Origin: Bacteroidota bacterium
GTDB taxonomy: Bacteria; Bacteroidota; Bacteroidia; B-17B0; Aurantibacillaceae
NCBI GenBank assembly: GCA_963169355.1
Contig: CAUJCR010000006.1
Span: 62,001-126,000, forward strand
Direction of reading: 5' to 3'
DNA length: 64,000 bases
Part shown: one piece after another, positions 45,610 to 55,288 of the stretch
Numbering within the stretch: position 1 is the stretch's first letter
How the letters are laid out: each line of letters begins with the position of its first letter
Position numbers and translations under genes: made by a program
Notes under the pieces: generated by a model
Database searches by the model: none
What the model saw: only the letters and a program-made list of their open reading frames with translations
What the model was told of the DNA's origin: nothing

Positions 45610-46734
45610 ATGAAGTCCTTTAAATCAGGCACTTATATAAATCAGGGAACCTATAAAAGTTTCCAGCCGGCACATATCAATCGCCAATGGGTTTTAGACG
45701 ATATGGAAATTCAAAAACTCCTTGGTCAAGCCGATAGAGAGCTCGGTCGTTTGGATATGTATTCCGAATACATCCCTAATATAGATATGTTCATTCAAAT
45801 GCACGTATTAAAAGAGGCAACCCAAAGTACAAAAATAGAAGGTACTCAAACCAATATGGAAGAAGCCCTATTGGATAAAGATAGTGTACCTATTAATAAG
45901 CGTGACGATTGGGAAGAAGTACAAAATTATATTGCAGCAATGAATCAGTCTAAAACAGAATTAGAAAAAATTCCGTTTTCATCAAGACTAATTAAAGAGG
46001 CGCATAAAGTATTATTAAAAGGAGTAAGAGGCAAACATAAATTGCCTGGAGAGTTTCGTCAATCTCAAAACTGGATTGGTGGAGCAACCATAAACGATGC
46101 AGCGTTTGTGCCACCGGTGCATAGCACAGTTAATGAGTACATGAGCGATTTAGAAAAATTTGTACATAATGAGGAACAACCTTTCCCTGAAATTTTAAAA
46201 ATTGCCATTGTACATTATCAGTTCGAAACCATTCACCCCTTCTTGGATGGTAATGGTCGTGTTGGTCGTTTAATGATAACATTGTATTTAGTAAGTAAAG
46301 GAATATTAAAACAACCTATATTATACTTGTCAGATTTTTTCGAAAGAAACCGTCAATTGTATTATGATAACTTAACTCGTGTGCGCGAAAAAAATGATAT
46401 TAAACAATGGTTTAAATTTTTCTTGGTGGGCGTAATCGAAACAGCACAAAATGGTATTAAAACATTCGATAACATTTTAAAATTGCAAAAAGAAACAGAA
46501 GCTAAAATTCAAACTCTTGGGTCAAGAGCCGGTAATGCACAAAAGCTGCTGAATATTTTATATAAACATCCAATGATAGAGCCAATAGTGGTAATAAATG
46601 AAATTGGTATTTCAGCGGCATCTGCATATAAGTTAATTGCAGACTTCGAAAAATTGGGAATATTAAAAGAAGTAACAGGCGGCAAACGTGGTAAATTGTA
46701 CTTATTCAAAACCTATGTAGATTTATATAAATAA
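45610..46734 (+). CDS. Fic family AMP-transferase within the type I locus
   Basis: 374 residues. Active motif HPFLDGNGRVGR at 209-220 and inhibitory motif Ser73-Thr-Lys-Ile-Glu77-Gly78, so a self-inhibited enzyme. The last 90 residues (HPMIEPIVVINEIGISAASAYKLIADFEKLGIL) form a winged helix, linking it to the palindromes upstream. It lies 1 bp before hsdR and is probably co-transcribed with it but not with hsdM/hsdS. Fic genes inside type I loci are a recurrent arrangement in several phyla; the function there is not settled. Confidence 0.93.
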   Translation: MKSFKSGTYINQGTYKSFQPAHINRQWVLDDMEIQKLLGQADRELGRLDMYSEYIPNIDMFIQMHVLKEATQSTKIEGTQTNMEEALLDKDSVPINKRDDWEEVQNYIAAMNQSKTELEKIPFSSRLIKEAHKVLLKGVRGKHKLPGEFRQSQNWIGGATINDAAFVPPVHSTVNEYMSDLEKFVHNEEQPFPEILKIAIVHYQFETIHPFLDGNGRVGRLMITLYLVSKGILKQPILYLSDFFERNRQLYYDNLTRVREKNDIKQWFKFFLVGVIETAQNGIKTFDNILKLQKETEAKIQTLGSRAGNAQKLLNILYKHPMIEPIVVINEIGISAASAYKLIADFEKLGILKEVTGGKRGKLYLFKTYVDLYK

Positions 46735-46735
46735 C

Positions 46736-49700
46736 ATGATGCGCAAGGAAAGAGAAACTCAAGACAGAGTAATTAAATTACTTCAAGAGCAATTAGGGTA
46801 TAACTATTTAGGCAATTTTGAAGAACGCGAAGATAATAGCAACCTGGAAGTTGATATATTAAAATCCTTTTTACAAAAAAAAGGATTTTCTGAAAGCTTG
46901 ATTTCGAAAACTATTTTTGAATTTAAGAGAGAGATTGCATTAAATGCAAATGATGATTTATATCCAGTAAACAAAACGGTTTACTCGTTATTGCGTTATG
47001 GGGTAAAAGTGCGTGAAGAAGCGGGCGAAAAAGTTCAAACAATTTATTTAATTGATTGGGAAAACCCACAAGAAAATAGTTTTTCAATTGCCGAAGAAGT
47101 AACCATTAAAGGAGAAAAAGTAAAGCGCCCGGACATTGTATTTTATATAAATGGAATTGCAATAGGAGTTTTAGAGTTAAAACGCGCATCTGTATCAGCT
47201 TCCGAAGGCATTCGTCAAAATTTAGATAATCAGCAACATCGATTTATTAAACCATTTTTTACTACCATTCAATTAGTATTAGCAGGTAATGATTCGGAGG
47301 GTTTATATTACGGAACGACTAAAACTTCAGAAAAATATTTTCTGAAATGGAAAGAAGATAATTACACCTACAATCCAAATAAAAATCTGTTGGACCAACA
47401 TATCTTACAGTTTTGTAGTAAAGAACGTGTACTTGATATTATTCACAACTTTATTGTGTTTGATAGTGGTATTAAAAAATTATGTCGTCCAAATCAATAT
47501 TTTGGCATTAAGGAAGCTCAAAAATATATTACAAGAAAGCAAGGAGGTATCATTTGGCATACACAAGGCAGTGGTAAAAGTTTAACCATGGTGTGGTTGG
47601 CAAAGTGGATACGCGAAAATGTAAAAGATGCTCGTTTATTAGTTATTACTGATAGAACAGAGCTAGACGAACAAATTGAAAAAGTATTTAATGGTGTTGA
47701 TGAAACCATTTATCGCACAAATAGCGGTAATGATTTAGTGACAAAATTAAATGCATCAATGCCTTGGTTAATATGTACACTGATACATAAGTTTGGAGGT
47801 AAAGAAGAAACAGATACTAAGGAGTTTATTGAAGACTTAAAACTACCACCTGATTTTAAAGTAAAAGGTAATTTATTTGTTTTTATTGATGAATGTCACC
47901 GCACACAAAGCGGTGATTTACATAGTGCCATGAAAAAGATATTGCCGGATGCTTTATTTATTGGTTTCACAGGCACGCCACTATTAAAGAAAGACAAAAA
48001 GAAAAGTATTGAAATTTTTGGTCCATACATTCATACATACAAATTTGATGAAGCAGTTGCCGACGGAGTAGTGTTAGATTTATTATACGAAGCAAGAGAT
48101 GTAGATCAACATGTGCTTGATCAAAAAGGTATTGATGAATGGTTTGATGCAGTAACAAAAGGCATGAACGATTTGCCAAAAGCAGAATTAAAACAAAAGT
48201 GGGGCACTATTCAAAAAGTATTAAGCACCAAAAGCCGTTTAGAGAAAATTGTATTTGATATTATTAAAGACTTTAAAGTAAAACCACGCTTAAAAGACGG
48301 TAAGGGCAATGCTATTTTAGTTGCACGTAGTATTTACGAAGCTTGCAGGTATTACGAAATATTCCAAAATTTTGGATTTAAAAAATGTGCTATTATTACT
48401 TCGTTTGAGCCAAATTCAAATAGTATAAAAGGCGAAGAAACAGGTGATGGAGAAACTGAAAAAATAGAGCAATACGAAATCTATCAAAAAATGTTAGGTG
48501 GTAAAGACCGAGAAACATTTGAGAAATTTGCCAAGAAACAATTTGTTGACGAACCTGCCAATATGCAACTCTTAATTGTAGTTGACAAGCTTTTAACAGG
48601 CTTTGATGCTCCAAGTTGCACATACCTGTATATTGATAAACAAATGCAAGACCACGGTTTATTTCAGGCAATTTGTCGTGTTAATCGTACAGAGAAAGAA
48701 GACAAAGAATTTGGATTTGTTGTAGATTATAAAAACTTATTTGATAGCTTAAACAAATCCATTCAAGATTATACCTCAGATGCATTCGATTTATTTGATC
48801 AGGAAGATGTAAAAGGATTATTAGTAAATCGTTTAGAGAAAGGCAAGGAAAGATTAGACGACGCCATCGAAACATTACATCAATTATGTGTGCCGGTTGA
48901 GCCACCAAAACAAATTGAACAATACATAAAGTATTTCTGTGGTAACACACAAATACCCGAAGCATTAAAAGAAACAGAAGAACTACGTTTAACTTTCTAT
49001 AAGTCAGTTGTAAACTTAATAAGAGCTTATAATAACATAGCTTCCGAAATGGAAGAAGCTGGATATACAAAGCAGCAAGCTGAAAAAATAAAATTAAAAG
49101 TTGATGAATACACCGAGTTGCGAAATTCTATTAAAAACGCAAGTGGTGATTATATTGATTTAAAAAAATATGAGCCTGATATGCGTCAGTTGTTAGATAT
49201 GTATTTAACAGCCGACCCAAGCCGCACCTTATCAAATTTTGGAGATGCTACATTGCTACAAATAATTGTAGATAATGGAATCATGGATGGAATTAATCGC
49301 TTACCGCAGCAAATAAAAAATAGCCCAACGGCCATGGCCGAAACCATTGAGGCTAATATGCGTAAAGTAATTGTTCAGGAAATGCCTATTAACCCGGCTT
49401 ACTACGAAAAAATGAGTACACTTTTAACGGAGTTAGTGCGATTAAGAAAAGAGGCAGTAATTGATTATGAGAACTATTTAAAAGAATTAGAGGAACTAGC
49501 AAAACAAATTCAACCCAAAGCAAGTAAATCTAATTATCCTAAAACAATTGACAACAGGGCTAAACAAGCATTGTATGATAATTTAGAAGAAAACGAAGGT
49601 TTAGCAAATGAGTTATATAGCAGAATAGATGAAGAGCGTCCTGACAATTGGAAGAGTAATAAAATGAAGGAGAAAATAGTGCGCAATGTGGTTTGTGAAG

Positions 49701-49783
49701 TATTAGAACGATACGGACATTCTACCGATGGAGAAGTTGATAAAATAATGGACATTGTAAAAAATCAACAAGAGTTCGAGTAA
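46736..49783 (+). CDS. hsdR: Type I restriction endonuclease subunit HsdR
   Basis: 1015 residues. N-terminal nuclease of PD-(D/E)xK type: RPDIVFYINGIAIGVLELKR (131-150) with Asp133, Glu147 and Lys149. Superfamily 2 motor: Walker A TQGSGKS (276-282), DECH at 385-388, TGTPL near 408, and a helicase C-terminal region with LIVVDKLLTGFDAPSCTYLYID and QAICRVNR. All motifs are intact, so restriction activity is expected. Two ATGs (46736, 46739) are possible starts. It overlaps the next gene by 1 bp. Confidence 0.97.
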   Translation: MMRKERETQDRVIKLLQEQLGYNYLGNFEEREDNSNLEVDILKSFLQKKGFSESLISKTIFEFKREIALNANDDLYPVNKTVYSLLRYGVKVREEAGEKVQTIYLIDWENPQENSFSIAEEVTIKGEKVKRPDIVFYINGIAIGVLELKRASVSASEGIRQNLDNQQHRFIKPFFTTIQLVLAGNDSEGLYYGTTKTSEKYFLKWKEDNYTYNPNKNLLDQHILQFCSKERVLDIIHNFIVFDSGIKKLCRPNQYFGIKEAQKYITRKQGGIIWHTQGSGKSLTMVWLAKWIRENVKDARLLVITDRTELDEQIEKVFNGVDETIYRTNSGNDLVTKLNASMPWLICTLIHKFGGKEETDTKEFIEDLKLPPDFKVKGNLFVFIDECHRTQSGDLHSAMKKILPDALFIGFTGTPLLKKDKKKSIEIFGPYIHTYKFDEAVADGVVLDLLYEARDVDQHVLDQKGIDEWFDAVTKGMNDLPKAELKQKWGTIQKVLSTKSRLEKIVFDIIKDFKVKPRLKDGKGNAILVARSIYEACRYYEIFQNFGFKKCAIITSFEPNSNSIKGEETGDGETEKIEQYEIYQKMLGGKDRETFEKFAKKQFVDEPANMQLLIVVDKLLTGFDAPSCTYLYIDKQMQDHGLFQAICRVNRTEKEDKEFGFVVDYKNLFDSLNKSIQDYTSDAFDLFDQEDVKGLLVNRLEKGKERLDDAIETLHQLCVPVEPPKQIEQYIKYFCGNTQIPEALKETEELRLTFYKSVVNLIRAYNNIASEMEEAGYTKQQAEKIKLKVDEYTELRNSIKNASGDYIDLKKYEPDMRQLLDMYLTADPSRTLSNFGDATLLQIIVDNGIMDGINRLPQQIKNSPTAMAETIEANMRKVIVQEMPINPAYYEKMSTLLTELVRLRKEAVIDYENYLKELEELAKQIQPKASKSNYPKTIDNRAKQALYDNLEENEGLANELYSRIDEERPDNWKSNKMKEKIVRNVVCEVLERYGHSTDGEVDKIMDIVKNQQEFE

Positions 49784-50496
49784 TGAAGGTGATGGAGATA
49801 GGAGAACTTAAAATAGAAGTTGTAAAAAAAGAAATAAAGAATATCCATTTGGCTGTATATCCAAAAGGAAATATTCGTCTCACATCTCCAAGAGATTTGA
49901 AAGACTCCACTATTCGTTTATATGCCATTTCAAAGTTAAGTTGGATAAAAAGACAGCAACGTAAATTTGAAAAACAAGAACGAGAATCTTATCGCAATTA
50001 TGTGGAACGTGAAAGCCACTATTTATTCGGAAAAAGATTATTATTAAAGCTTAAAGAAGCAGAAATGCCAAGCAAAGTTTTAATAAGAAACAAAACACAA
50101 TTAGAATTAACAGTAAGACCGGGAGCAGATAGAGAGAAGAAAGAAAAATTACTAGAGGAGTTCTATCGTAATGAATTAAAAAAACGAATTCCTGAGTTGA
50201 TAGAAAAATGGGAAAAGAAAATTGGAGTTAAAGTTTCTGCTTGGGGCGTAAAAAAAATGACAACCAAATGGGGAACATGTAATAGAGAAGCAAAGAGAAT
50301 TTGGATTAACTTAGAACTAGCAAAAAAGCCAATTTCGTGTTTAGAATACATTATAGTACATGAAATGGTTCATATTATTGAAAGACACCATAACGATAAG
50401 TTTATGTCATTAATGACAAAACACTTACCAAAATGGAAACAACTAAAAAACGAATTAAACACATCACCAGTAAGTCATATTGACTGGGAGTATTAA
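49783..50496 (+). CDS. YgjP-like zinc metallopeptidase (M48/DUF45)
   Basis: 237 residues. HEMVHIIERHH near residues 192-202 is the HExxH zinc site with the third ligand His downstream; KWGTCNREAKRIWINLELAKKP precedes it, the standard YgjP signature. The start overlaps the hsdR stop (TAATG). These small cytosolic metalloproteases are frequent partners of hsdR and could regulate the restriction complex by proteolysis, as ClpXP does in enterobacteria; that role here is inferred. Confidence 0.9.
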   Translation: MKVMEIGELKIEVVKKEIKNIHLAVYPKGNIRLTSPRDLKDSTIRLYAISKLSWIKRQQRKFEKQERESYRNYVERESHYLFGKRLLLKLKEAEMPSKVLIRNKTQLELTVRPGADREKKEKLLEEFYRNELKKRIPELIEKWEKKIGVKVSAWGVKKMTTKWGTCNREAKRIWINLELAKKPISCLEYIIVHEMVHIIERHHNDKFMSLMTKHLPKWKQLKNELNTSPVSHIDWEY

Positions 50497-50507
50497 AAAT
50501 ATAAAAG

Positions 50508-52343
50508 ATGGAATTAGCATACATATGGACCGATAAATTTAAAGTGCTTTCAAATTTTTCTTGTAAGTTTTGTTCAGATATTGATGTCGATATTAATAAT
50601 AATATTTTCTCAATTAAGGAATTGGATGACAAAAGAGATCCATTTAAGGGATTTTATGGTAAGGGAATAAAAGATTTGAAAGTTATTGTTGGAGAAAACG
50701 GTAGTGGTAAAAGTACAGTAATGGAATTAATAAAAATTCTTTGCTGTACAGCTGAAAAAGATATAAAAAGAAGAAGCCCAGACTCATTTAATGCTTTTGT
50801 TTTATTTCGTGAGTCAAAAGACAAATACTTTTATCTAGCGCAAGGGAATGTGCCATTTGAAAAATCAATTAAGGGTATAAAAAAAGAGACAATAAAAAAA
50901 GATGGTGAAAGGATTAATGGGTTAGAGTTTGTTTACTATTCAAATCTATTTGAATATGGAGAAAAGTTAAAAAATAATTATCCTTCTCTTTTTGATATTT
51001 CAACTATTGGAGAAGTTAAATCTTCTTTTCATTCATTAGAAAATGAAATGGGGGGTGAAATAACCTATGATTTCGTTGCTGACTATTTTAATAATTCAGA
51101 AATTAATCGTCAAGTAGAGTTGGTTTTTTCGAAAAAAATAAAGACCCCTTTTAAACTGCCAGAGAAACTTAATTTGAGTATTGCAGAGATAGATTCTTTG
51201 TTTGATCCCTATATTCCTGATTCTAGTTACAGTAGGAAAGATAGAATGATTCTTAAAGGTATTTCAAGCTTTATCTCTCAGTTTGACTATGAAAAGCAAA
51301 TGCCAGTAAAGTATAACAATCAAGATGCTTTCAAATACAGTCTTTTAAAAACAGCTTTAGTTGCTTATATTAAAGAAAAAAGTCAAAATACTGAAACTGG
51401 AGTAGCTCTAGCTTCCTATAAAGTGGAAGATGAGATAATTTATAAAGTGATAACTGAAATTACTACTCAGAATATTGATGAAAAATTTATTCAGTTTTTT
51501 GAACTTTTCAAGAATTACTCAGATTACTATGTCTTTGATGGAAAAAAATTGCATAAAGCATTATGTGATATTTCAATCTTTTTGTCAAAGAAAGGAACCT
51601 TACTGAATGATAAAAGTGCTTTTTATTTTTCAAGAAAAGATAAAACTGATGAGGAATTTAGAAATATTTTAGAAAAATATTTTAATCTCAATTTTTTTCC
51701 AACTATTATAAATTTTAAATGGTACAATCTAAGTTCGGGTGAAATTCAATTTCTTAATTTATTATCAAGAATAAATGAGCTTAAAGTCCTAAGTGATAGT
51801 AAAAATGTAGTGTTCATGATTGATGAGGGAGAGATAACCTTGCATCCGGAATGGCAAAGACAATATGTGAAATTCATAGTAGATAATTTAACTACATTGT
51901 TCCCAAACACAGAGTTTCAACTAATACTTTCAACTCATTCTCCCATAATACTTTCTGATATTTTAGACCAAGACATAAAGTATTTAGGCAAAAAAAATGA
52001 TTCAATAAAAACATTTGGAGCCAATATTTATGAATTATATTCAAGGTCATTTGCTATGAATTACGTGATGGGGGACTATGCAAGAAAGAAAATCGAAGAA
52101 CTTCTGGGGGATTTGTTTAAATTGAAGAACGCATCTGAAAAAAATAGCATTAAGATTAACCAAGCAAAATACACAGAGCTTGAACAAACAATAAATGTAA
52201 TTGGTGACGAGCCTATACGATTAAGATTGCTTGAAATTTTGGATGCAATTCCAAATAACTTTACAGATCTTACGAAGGAACTTAATATGGCCAAAAAGAG
52301 AGTTCAAGAACTAGAAAAAAGAATGGAAAATGAGAAAATTTGA
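50508..52343 (+). CDS. ABC-type AAA ATPase, Septu PtuA-like
   Basis: 611 residues of an SMC/OLD-type ATPase. Walker A GENGSGKST (62-70), ABC signature LSSGEIQ (408-414), Walker B VVFMIDEGE (434-442) and the H-loop STHSP (475-479) are all present. The region between is a helical insertion of about 330 residues. The N-terminus (MELAYIWTDKFKVLSNF) is the style of defence ATPases. Its 14-bp overlap with an HNH gene matches the two-gene Septu system (PtuA-PtuB), where the ATPase controls the nuclease. A generic ATPase-HNH pair of another subtype is possible. Confidence 0.8.
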   Translation: MELAYIWTDKFKVLSNFSCKFCSDIDVDINNNIFSIKELDDKRDPFKGFYGKGIKDLKVIVGENGSGKSTVMELIKILCCTAEKDIKRRSPDSFNAFVLFRESKDKYFYLAQGNVPFEKSIKGIKKETIKKDGERINGLEFVYYSNLFEYGEKLKNNYPSLFDISTIGEVKSSFHSLENEMGGEITYDFVADYFNNSEINRQVELVFSKKIKTPFKLPEKLNLSIAEIDSLFDPYIPDSSYSRKDRMILKGISSFISQFDYEKQMPVKYNNQDAFKYSLLKTALVAYIKEKSQNTETGVALASYKVEDEIIYKVITEITTQNIDEKFIQFFELFKNYSDYYVFDGKKLHKALCDISIFLSKKGTLLNDKSAFYFSRKDKTDEEFRNILEKYFNLNFFPTIINFKWYNLSSGEIQFLNLLSRINELKVLSDSKNVVFMIDEGEITLHPEWQRQYVKFIVDNLTTLFPNTEFQLILSTHSPIILSDILDQDIKYLGKKNDSIKTFGANIYELYSRSFAMNYVMGDYARKKIEELLGDLFKLKNASEKNSIKINQAKYTELEQTINVIGDEPIRLRLLEILDAIPNNFTDLTKELNMAKKRVQELEKRMENEKI

Positions 52344-53349
52344 GTTATTTTTTGATATTGATTCAGAAAAAGAATTTGTAGATTTAAATACTTTAGAAAC
52401 TAAATTCAAAAAACTTCTTGAATCTAAAGTTGGTGGCTTTATCAGGCCAATTGATAATTTGAAAATTTATCAAAAAACATTTTCTGTAAAACAACAAGCT
52501 TCTTTTAAATATAGATTCCTGAGTTTTTTGATTAAAAATTATGACAGGATATTAGTATTAAAACCTAATGAGATGCAGAATTTGATAAATAGAATGGATA
52601 GGTTGAAGCTTACGGAAAATTTTTATAAAAAAAAGAAAAATGGGAAGTATGGGCAGACAAAATTTTGCACTAGATTATTAAAGGAATTGCGATATGAAGA
52701 GGCTTTAGGTGGTGGTTCGAGAGGTAAAGATTTAGCCAGAATGATTAATATTAGAGCATGTTCTTATTGTAACTCTCAATATACTTTTTCTTATAAATAT
52801 GATAAAAAGAAAATATCTAAATTACAGCTTGATCATTTTTTTTCTAAGTCGAAATATCCTTATTTGTCAATATCCCTATATAATCTAATACCATCTTGTT
52901 CTTATTGCAATCAAAAGAAAAGCAATAAAGGGTTTAATTTATCCGAATATTCACATCCATATGAAGAATCATTTTCTGATAGGTTTAAATTTAAATTAAG
53001 TCCGGCATCGGAAAAGAAATTAATAGCGAAATATAAAATTGAAGAAAAGGAAATTGACATTATTTTGGAGCACACTAATGATATAAAGGTTATAAATCAT
53101 GATGATATTTTTGATTTAAGTGGCATATATAGTAACCATAAAAATATCGTCAAAACTATTTTGAAGACAAGTAAGGCTTACCCGAAGCGTAAGATTAAAG
53201 AAATTTTAGATTTAAAAGATGAGCATGGTAACCCTTTATTTTCAGATGAACAAGAATTTAAAAGAACATTCTTAAATGTTCCCTTAAATGAAAATGAAAT
53301 AAATACAGAACCTATTTCTAAATTGAAGCAAGATTTTATGATTAAATAA
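52330..53349 (+). CDS. HNH nuclease, Septu PtuB-like
   Basis: 339 residues. Zinc pairs CSYC (144-147) and CSYC (190-193) frame the HNH core QLDHFFSKSKYPYLSISLYNLIPSC with Asp168-His169 and Asn185. N-terminal 130 residues are basic (KLTENFYKKKKNGKYG) and could bind nucleic acid. The gene overlaps the ATPase gene, so the products should act together. Best read as the effector that cuts DNA when the ATPase senses infection. Confidence 0.82.
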   Translation: MRKFELFFDIDSEKEFVDLNTLETKFKKLLESKVGGFIRPIDNLKIYQKTFSVKQQASFKYRFLSFLIKNYDRILVLKPNEMQNLINRMDRLKLTENFYKKKKNGKYGQTKFCTRLLKELRYEEALGGGSRGKDLARMINIRACSYCNSQYTFSYKYDKKKISKLQLDHFFSKSKYPYLSISLYNLIPSCSYCNQKKSNKGFNLSEYSHPYEESFSDRFKFKLSPASEKKLIAKYKIEEKEIDIILEHTNDIKVINHDDIFDLSGIYSNHKNIVKTILKTSKAYPKRKIKEILDLKDEHGNPLFSDEQEFKRTFLNVPLNENEINTEPISKLKQDFMIK

Positions 53350-53433
53350 ACTTATGAATGTAAAACGAACTACTATCTTTTAGAATCAACCGATTATGTG
53401 AAATCAAATTCCTTCGAACTATATAGTATTAAT

Positions 53434-54171
53434 TTACACGGTAGCTGTATTTGTTTCTAAATGATTATATAAACTTTTATAAAATTGATTGATTAAATCA
53501 TGTGCATTTTCTAAAGTTGAAACAATTTCCTGTCCTGTCTCGCTAAAAACAAATTTTGTTACATCTAGTTTAACTGTTTTCTTAAAATAAGCTTTCAATT
53601 CATCCTCATCAGAATCAGGCCCAATGACCACATCTTTTTCAACCTTCTTCCCATCAATATTTCCACCTGCTTTAACAATAATTGAACCACCAACAATAGT
53701 CAAACCATTATCGATTTTGATTGCTTTTTTATCCTCTCTTAATTGGTCAGATTTATCATGTTTAGCAACGTTTGTAATACTACAAAGATTATAAAGCCAC
53801 ATGTCGCCACATTTATAATATTGAATACTTTCAATTAAGTCATAAGTTATGCTATCTATATTTTTAAGTTTTGGCAAGGAACTCCCAATCATAGAATCAA
53901 AATTTGGCTTAGTTTTACCGTAAGGAAAGTATTTTTTTATTTTCGCTCTCTGTTCATCAGTTAATCCATCTTGTGGTTTAAGTATAATATCATAAATATC
54001 ATGCGAACAATAATCTAAGCATGATCTCAATAAAGATAAACAAGCTGTAACTTTTGCGGCATATAATTTCTTTTTGTTTTTATCTTTTTCTAATTCGGAT
54101 TTCCCTTCTTTTATCTGCTTTATGTAATCGTTAGCTTCATTAAGATATTCTGTAATTGTTTCTTTTCTCAT
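53434..54171 (-). CDS. Unknown helical protein, divergent from the GHKL/STAS pair
   Basis: 245 residues from the ATG at 54171, which has AGGT just upstream; an ATG at 54234 adds 21 residues of unlikely composition. Not recognised. Helical N-terminus (EYLNEANDYIKQIKEGKSEL) and a helix LRSCLDYCSHDIYDI followed by SITNVAKHDKSDQL; the LDY and N-x-x-KH pattern is reminiscent of HEPN-like four-helix proteins, but the Rx4-6H catalytic motif is not evident. The C-terminal part is beta-rich (GLTIVGGSIIVKAGG). Convergent with the HNH gene and divergent from the ATPase below. Confidence 0.55.
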   Translation of the reverse strand: MRKETITEYLNEANDYIKQIKEGKSELEKDKNKKKLYAAKVTACLSLLRSCLDYCSHDIYDIILKPQDGLTDEQRAKIKKYFPYGKTKPNFDSMIGSSLPKLKNIDSITYDLIESIQYYKCGDMWLYNLCSITNVAKHDKSDQLREDKKAIKIDNGLTIVGGSIIVKAGGNIDGKKVEKDVVIGPDSDEDELKAYFKKTVKLDVTKFVFSETGQEIVSTLENAHDLINQFYKSLYNHLETNTATV

Positions 54172-54287
54172 ATTACCTATTTTTATAGAGAACAATTTTA
54201 TGCAAATTGTATCACTTTTCGGTATATATGTCATAAAATAGTTCTTTGTATAGTCTCTTATACTAATTCCTTATATTTGTTTAATAT

Positions 54288-55208
54288 ATGGCAGCTATTA
54301 AAATACCCGAAAGAACATCTGATAATTTTGGTGACCCCATTTTAAAATTATTAGATATTCAGGCTGCAATTAATAACTCAAATTTTGATGTAGAAAAACA
54401 ATTCGACTTTTCTGAGTGTAAATTTTTTAATCCGTTTTTATTGGGTGGTATAACCTCTATTTATAATTATGAAATTCAAAAAGGAAATGAAACTGGGATA
54501 ATTTTCCCTAATTCATTATCTGTTAAAGATTATTTAGATACAATTCATTTTCCAAACGGCTTTCCGTATAACCCTAATAAAATTGATAGTTTTAAAGAAT
54601 CATTATCGTCTTTTCATTCTAAAAGCTACATTCCGGTAATATTTTTTCCAGCTACTAAAACCGGTAACAACTCTAGTGTAAGAGAACAAATTTTGTCAGC
54701 AGTAAATAGTATTTTAAAGGAGCAATTAAAGCTTAGCGGGGGTGTTTTACAAGCTCTTTATTATATGATTGATGAATTAACTCAAAACATTGCTGATCAC
54801 TCTAATTGTGATAAAGGTCTAGTGTTTGCTCAGTTTTACCCCTCTAAAAATTACATGGATATTTGTATATCCGATAATGGAATAGGATTATTGCAAGGTT
54901 ATATCAATAGTGGCAAGTATGCAGTTGAATCTGATAAAGAGGCAGTTTCTTTAGCAGTTACAGGAAAATCAACAAAGGATTTACCGGAGTCACGAGGTTT
55001 CGGCTTGTCAACTTCTCGTAAGATGCTTGTAAATGGTTTAAAAGGTAAGTTTTTATTATGGTCTGGTTCAGCCATGTTTATACAAACGGTTGAAAATGAA
55101 GAAATTCTGTCATTGGAAGATGATTTTAAGTTCCAAGGTTGTTTAATTTCACTGAGAATACCTACTTTCAACAATAAAGAGTTCAATTTTTATGAATTTA
55201 CAGAATAA
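54288..55208 (+). CDS. GHKL ATPase with N-terminal STAS-like region
   Basis: 306 residues. Residues about 30-110 read like a STAS-type domain (FDFSECKFFNPFLLGGITSIYN). The C-terminal part is an HATPase_c domain: N-box Glu163/Asn167 in DELTQNIADHS, G1 box DNGIG (196-200), G2 box RGFGLS (236-241). The family includes anti-sigma kinases such as SpoIIAB/RsbW. An exact TATATTTG element ends 9 bp before the ATG, so the mRNA would be nearly leaderless. Paired with the STAS-like gene downstream. Confidence 0.82.
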   Translation: MAAIKIPERTSDNFGDPILKLLDIQAAINNSNFDVEKQFDFSECKFFNPFLLGGITSIYNYEIQKGNETGIIFPNSLSVKDYLDTIHFPNGFPYNPNKIDSFKESLSSFHSKSYIPVIFFPATKTGNNSSVREQILSAVNSILKEQLKLSGGVLQALYYMIDELTQNIADHSNCDKGLVFAQFYPSKNYMDICISDNGIGLLQGYINSGKYAVESDKEAVSLAVTGKSTKDLPESRGFGLSTSRKMLVNGLKGKFLLWSGSAMFIQTVENEEILSLEDDFKFQGCLISLRIPTFNNKEFNFYEFTE

Positions 55209-55222
55209 CTTATGTTAAATTA

Positions 55223-55253
55223 TTGTGATTTTTGATTTGTTGTACTAAATTTG
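55223..55253 (+). promoter_or_regulatory. Promoter of the STAS-like gene
   Basis: TTG at 55223-55225, a 20-base spacer and TAAATTTG at 55246-55253, close to TTTG-N19-TAnnTTTG. It gives the STAS-like gene expression independent of the ATPase gene. Confidence 0.6.
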
Positions 55254-55288
55254 TATAACTGTTCCATTAGTGTGCACTCAATTATTTT

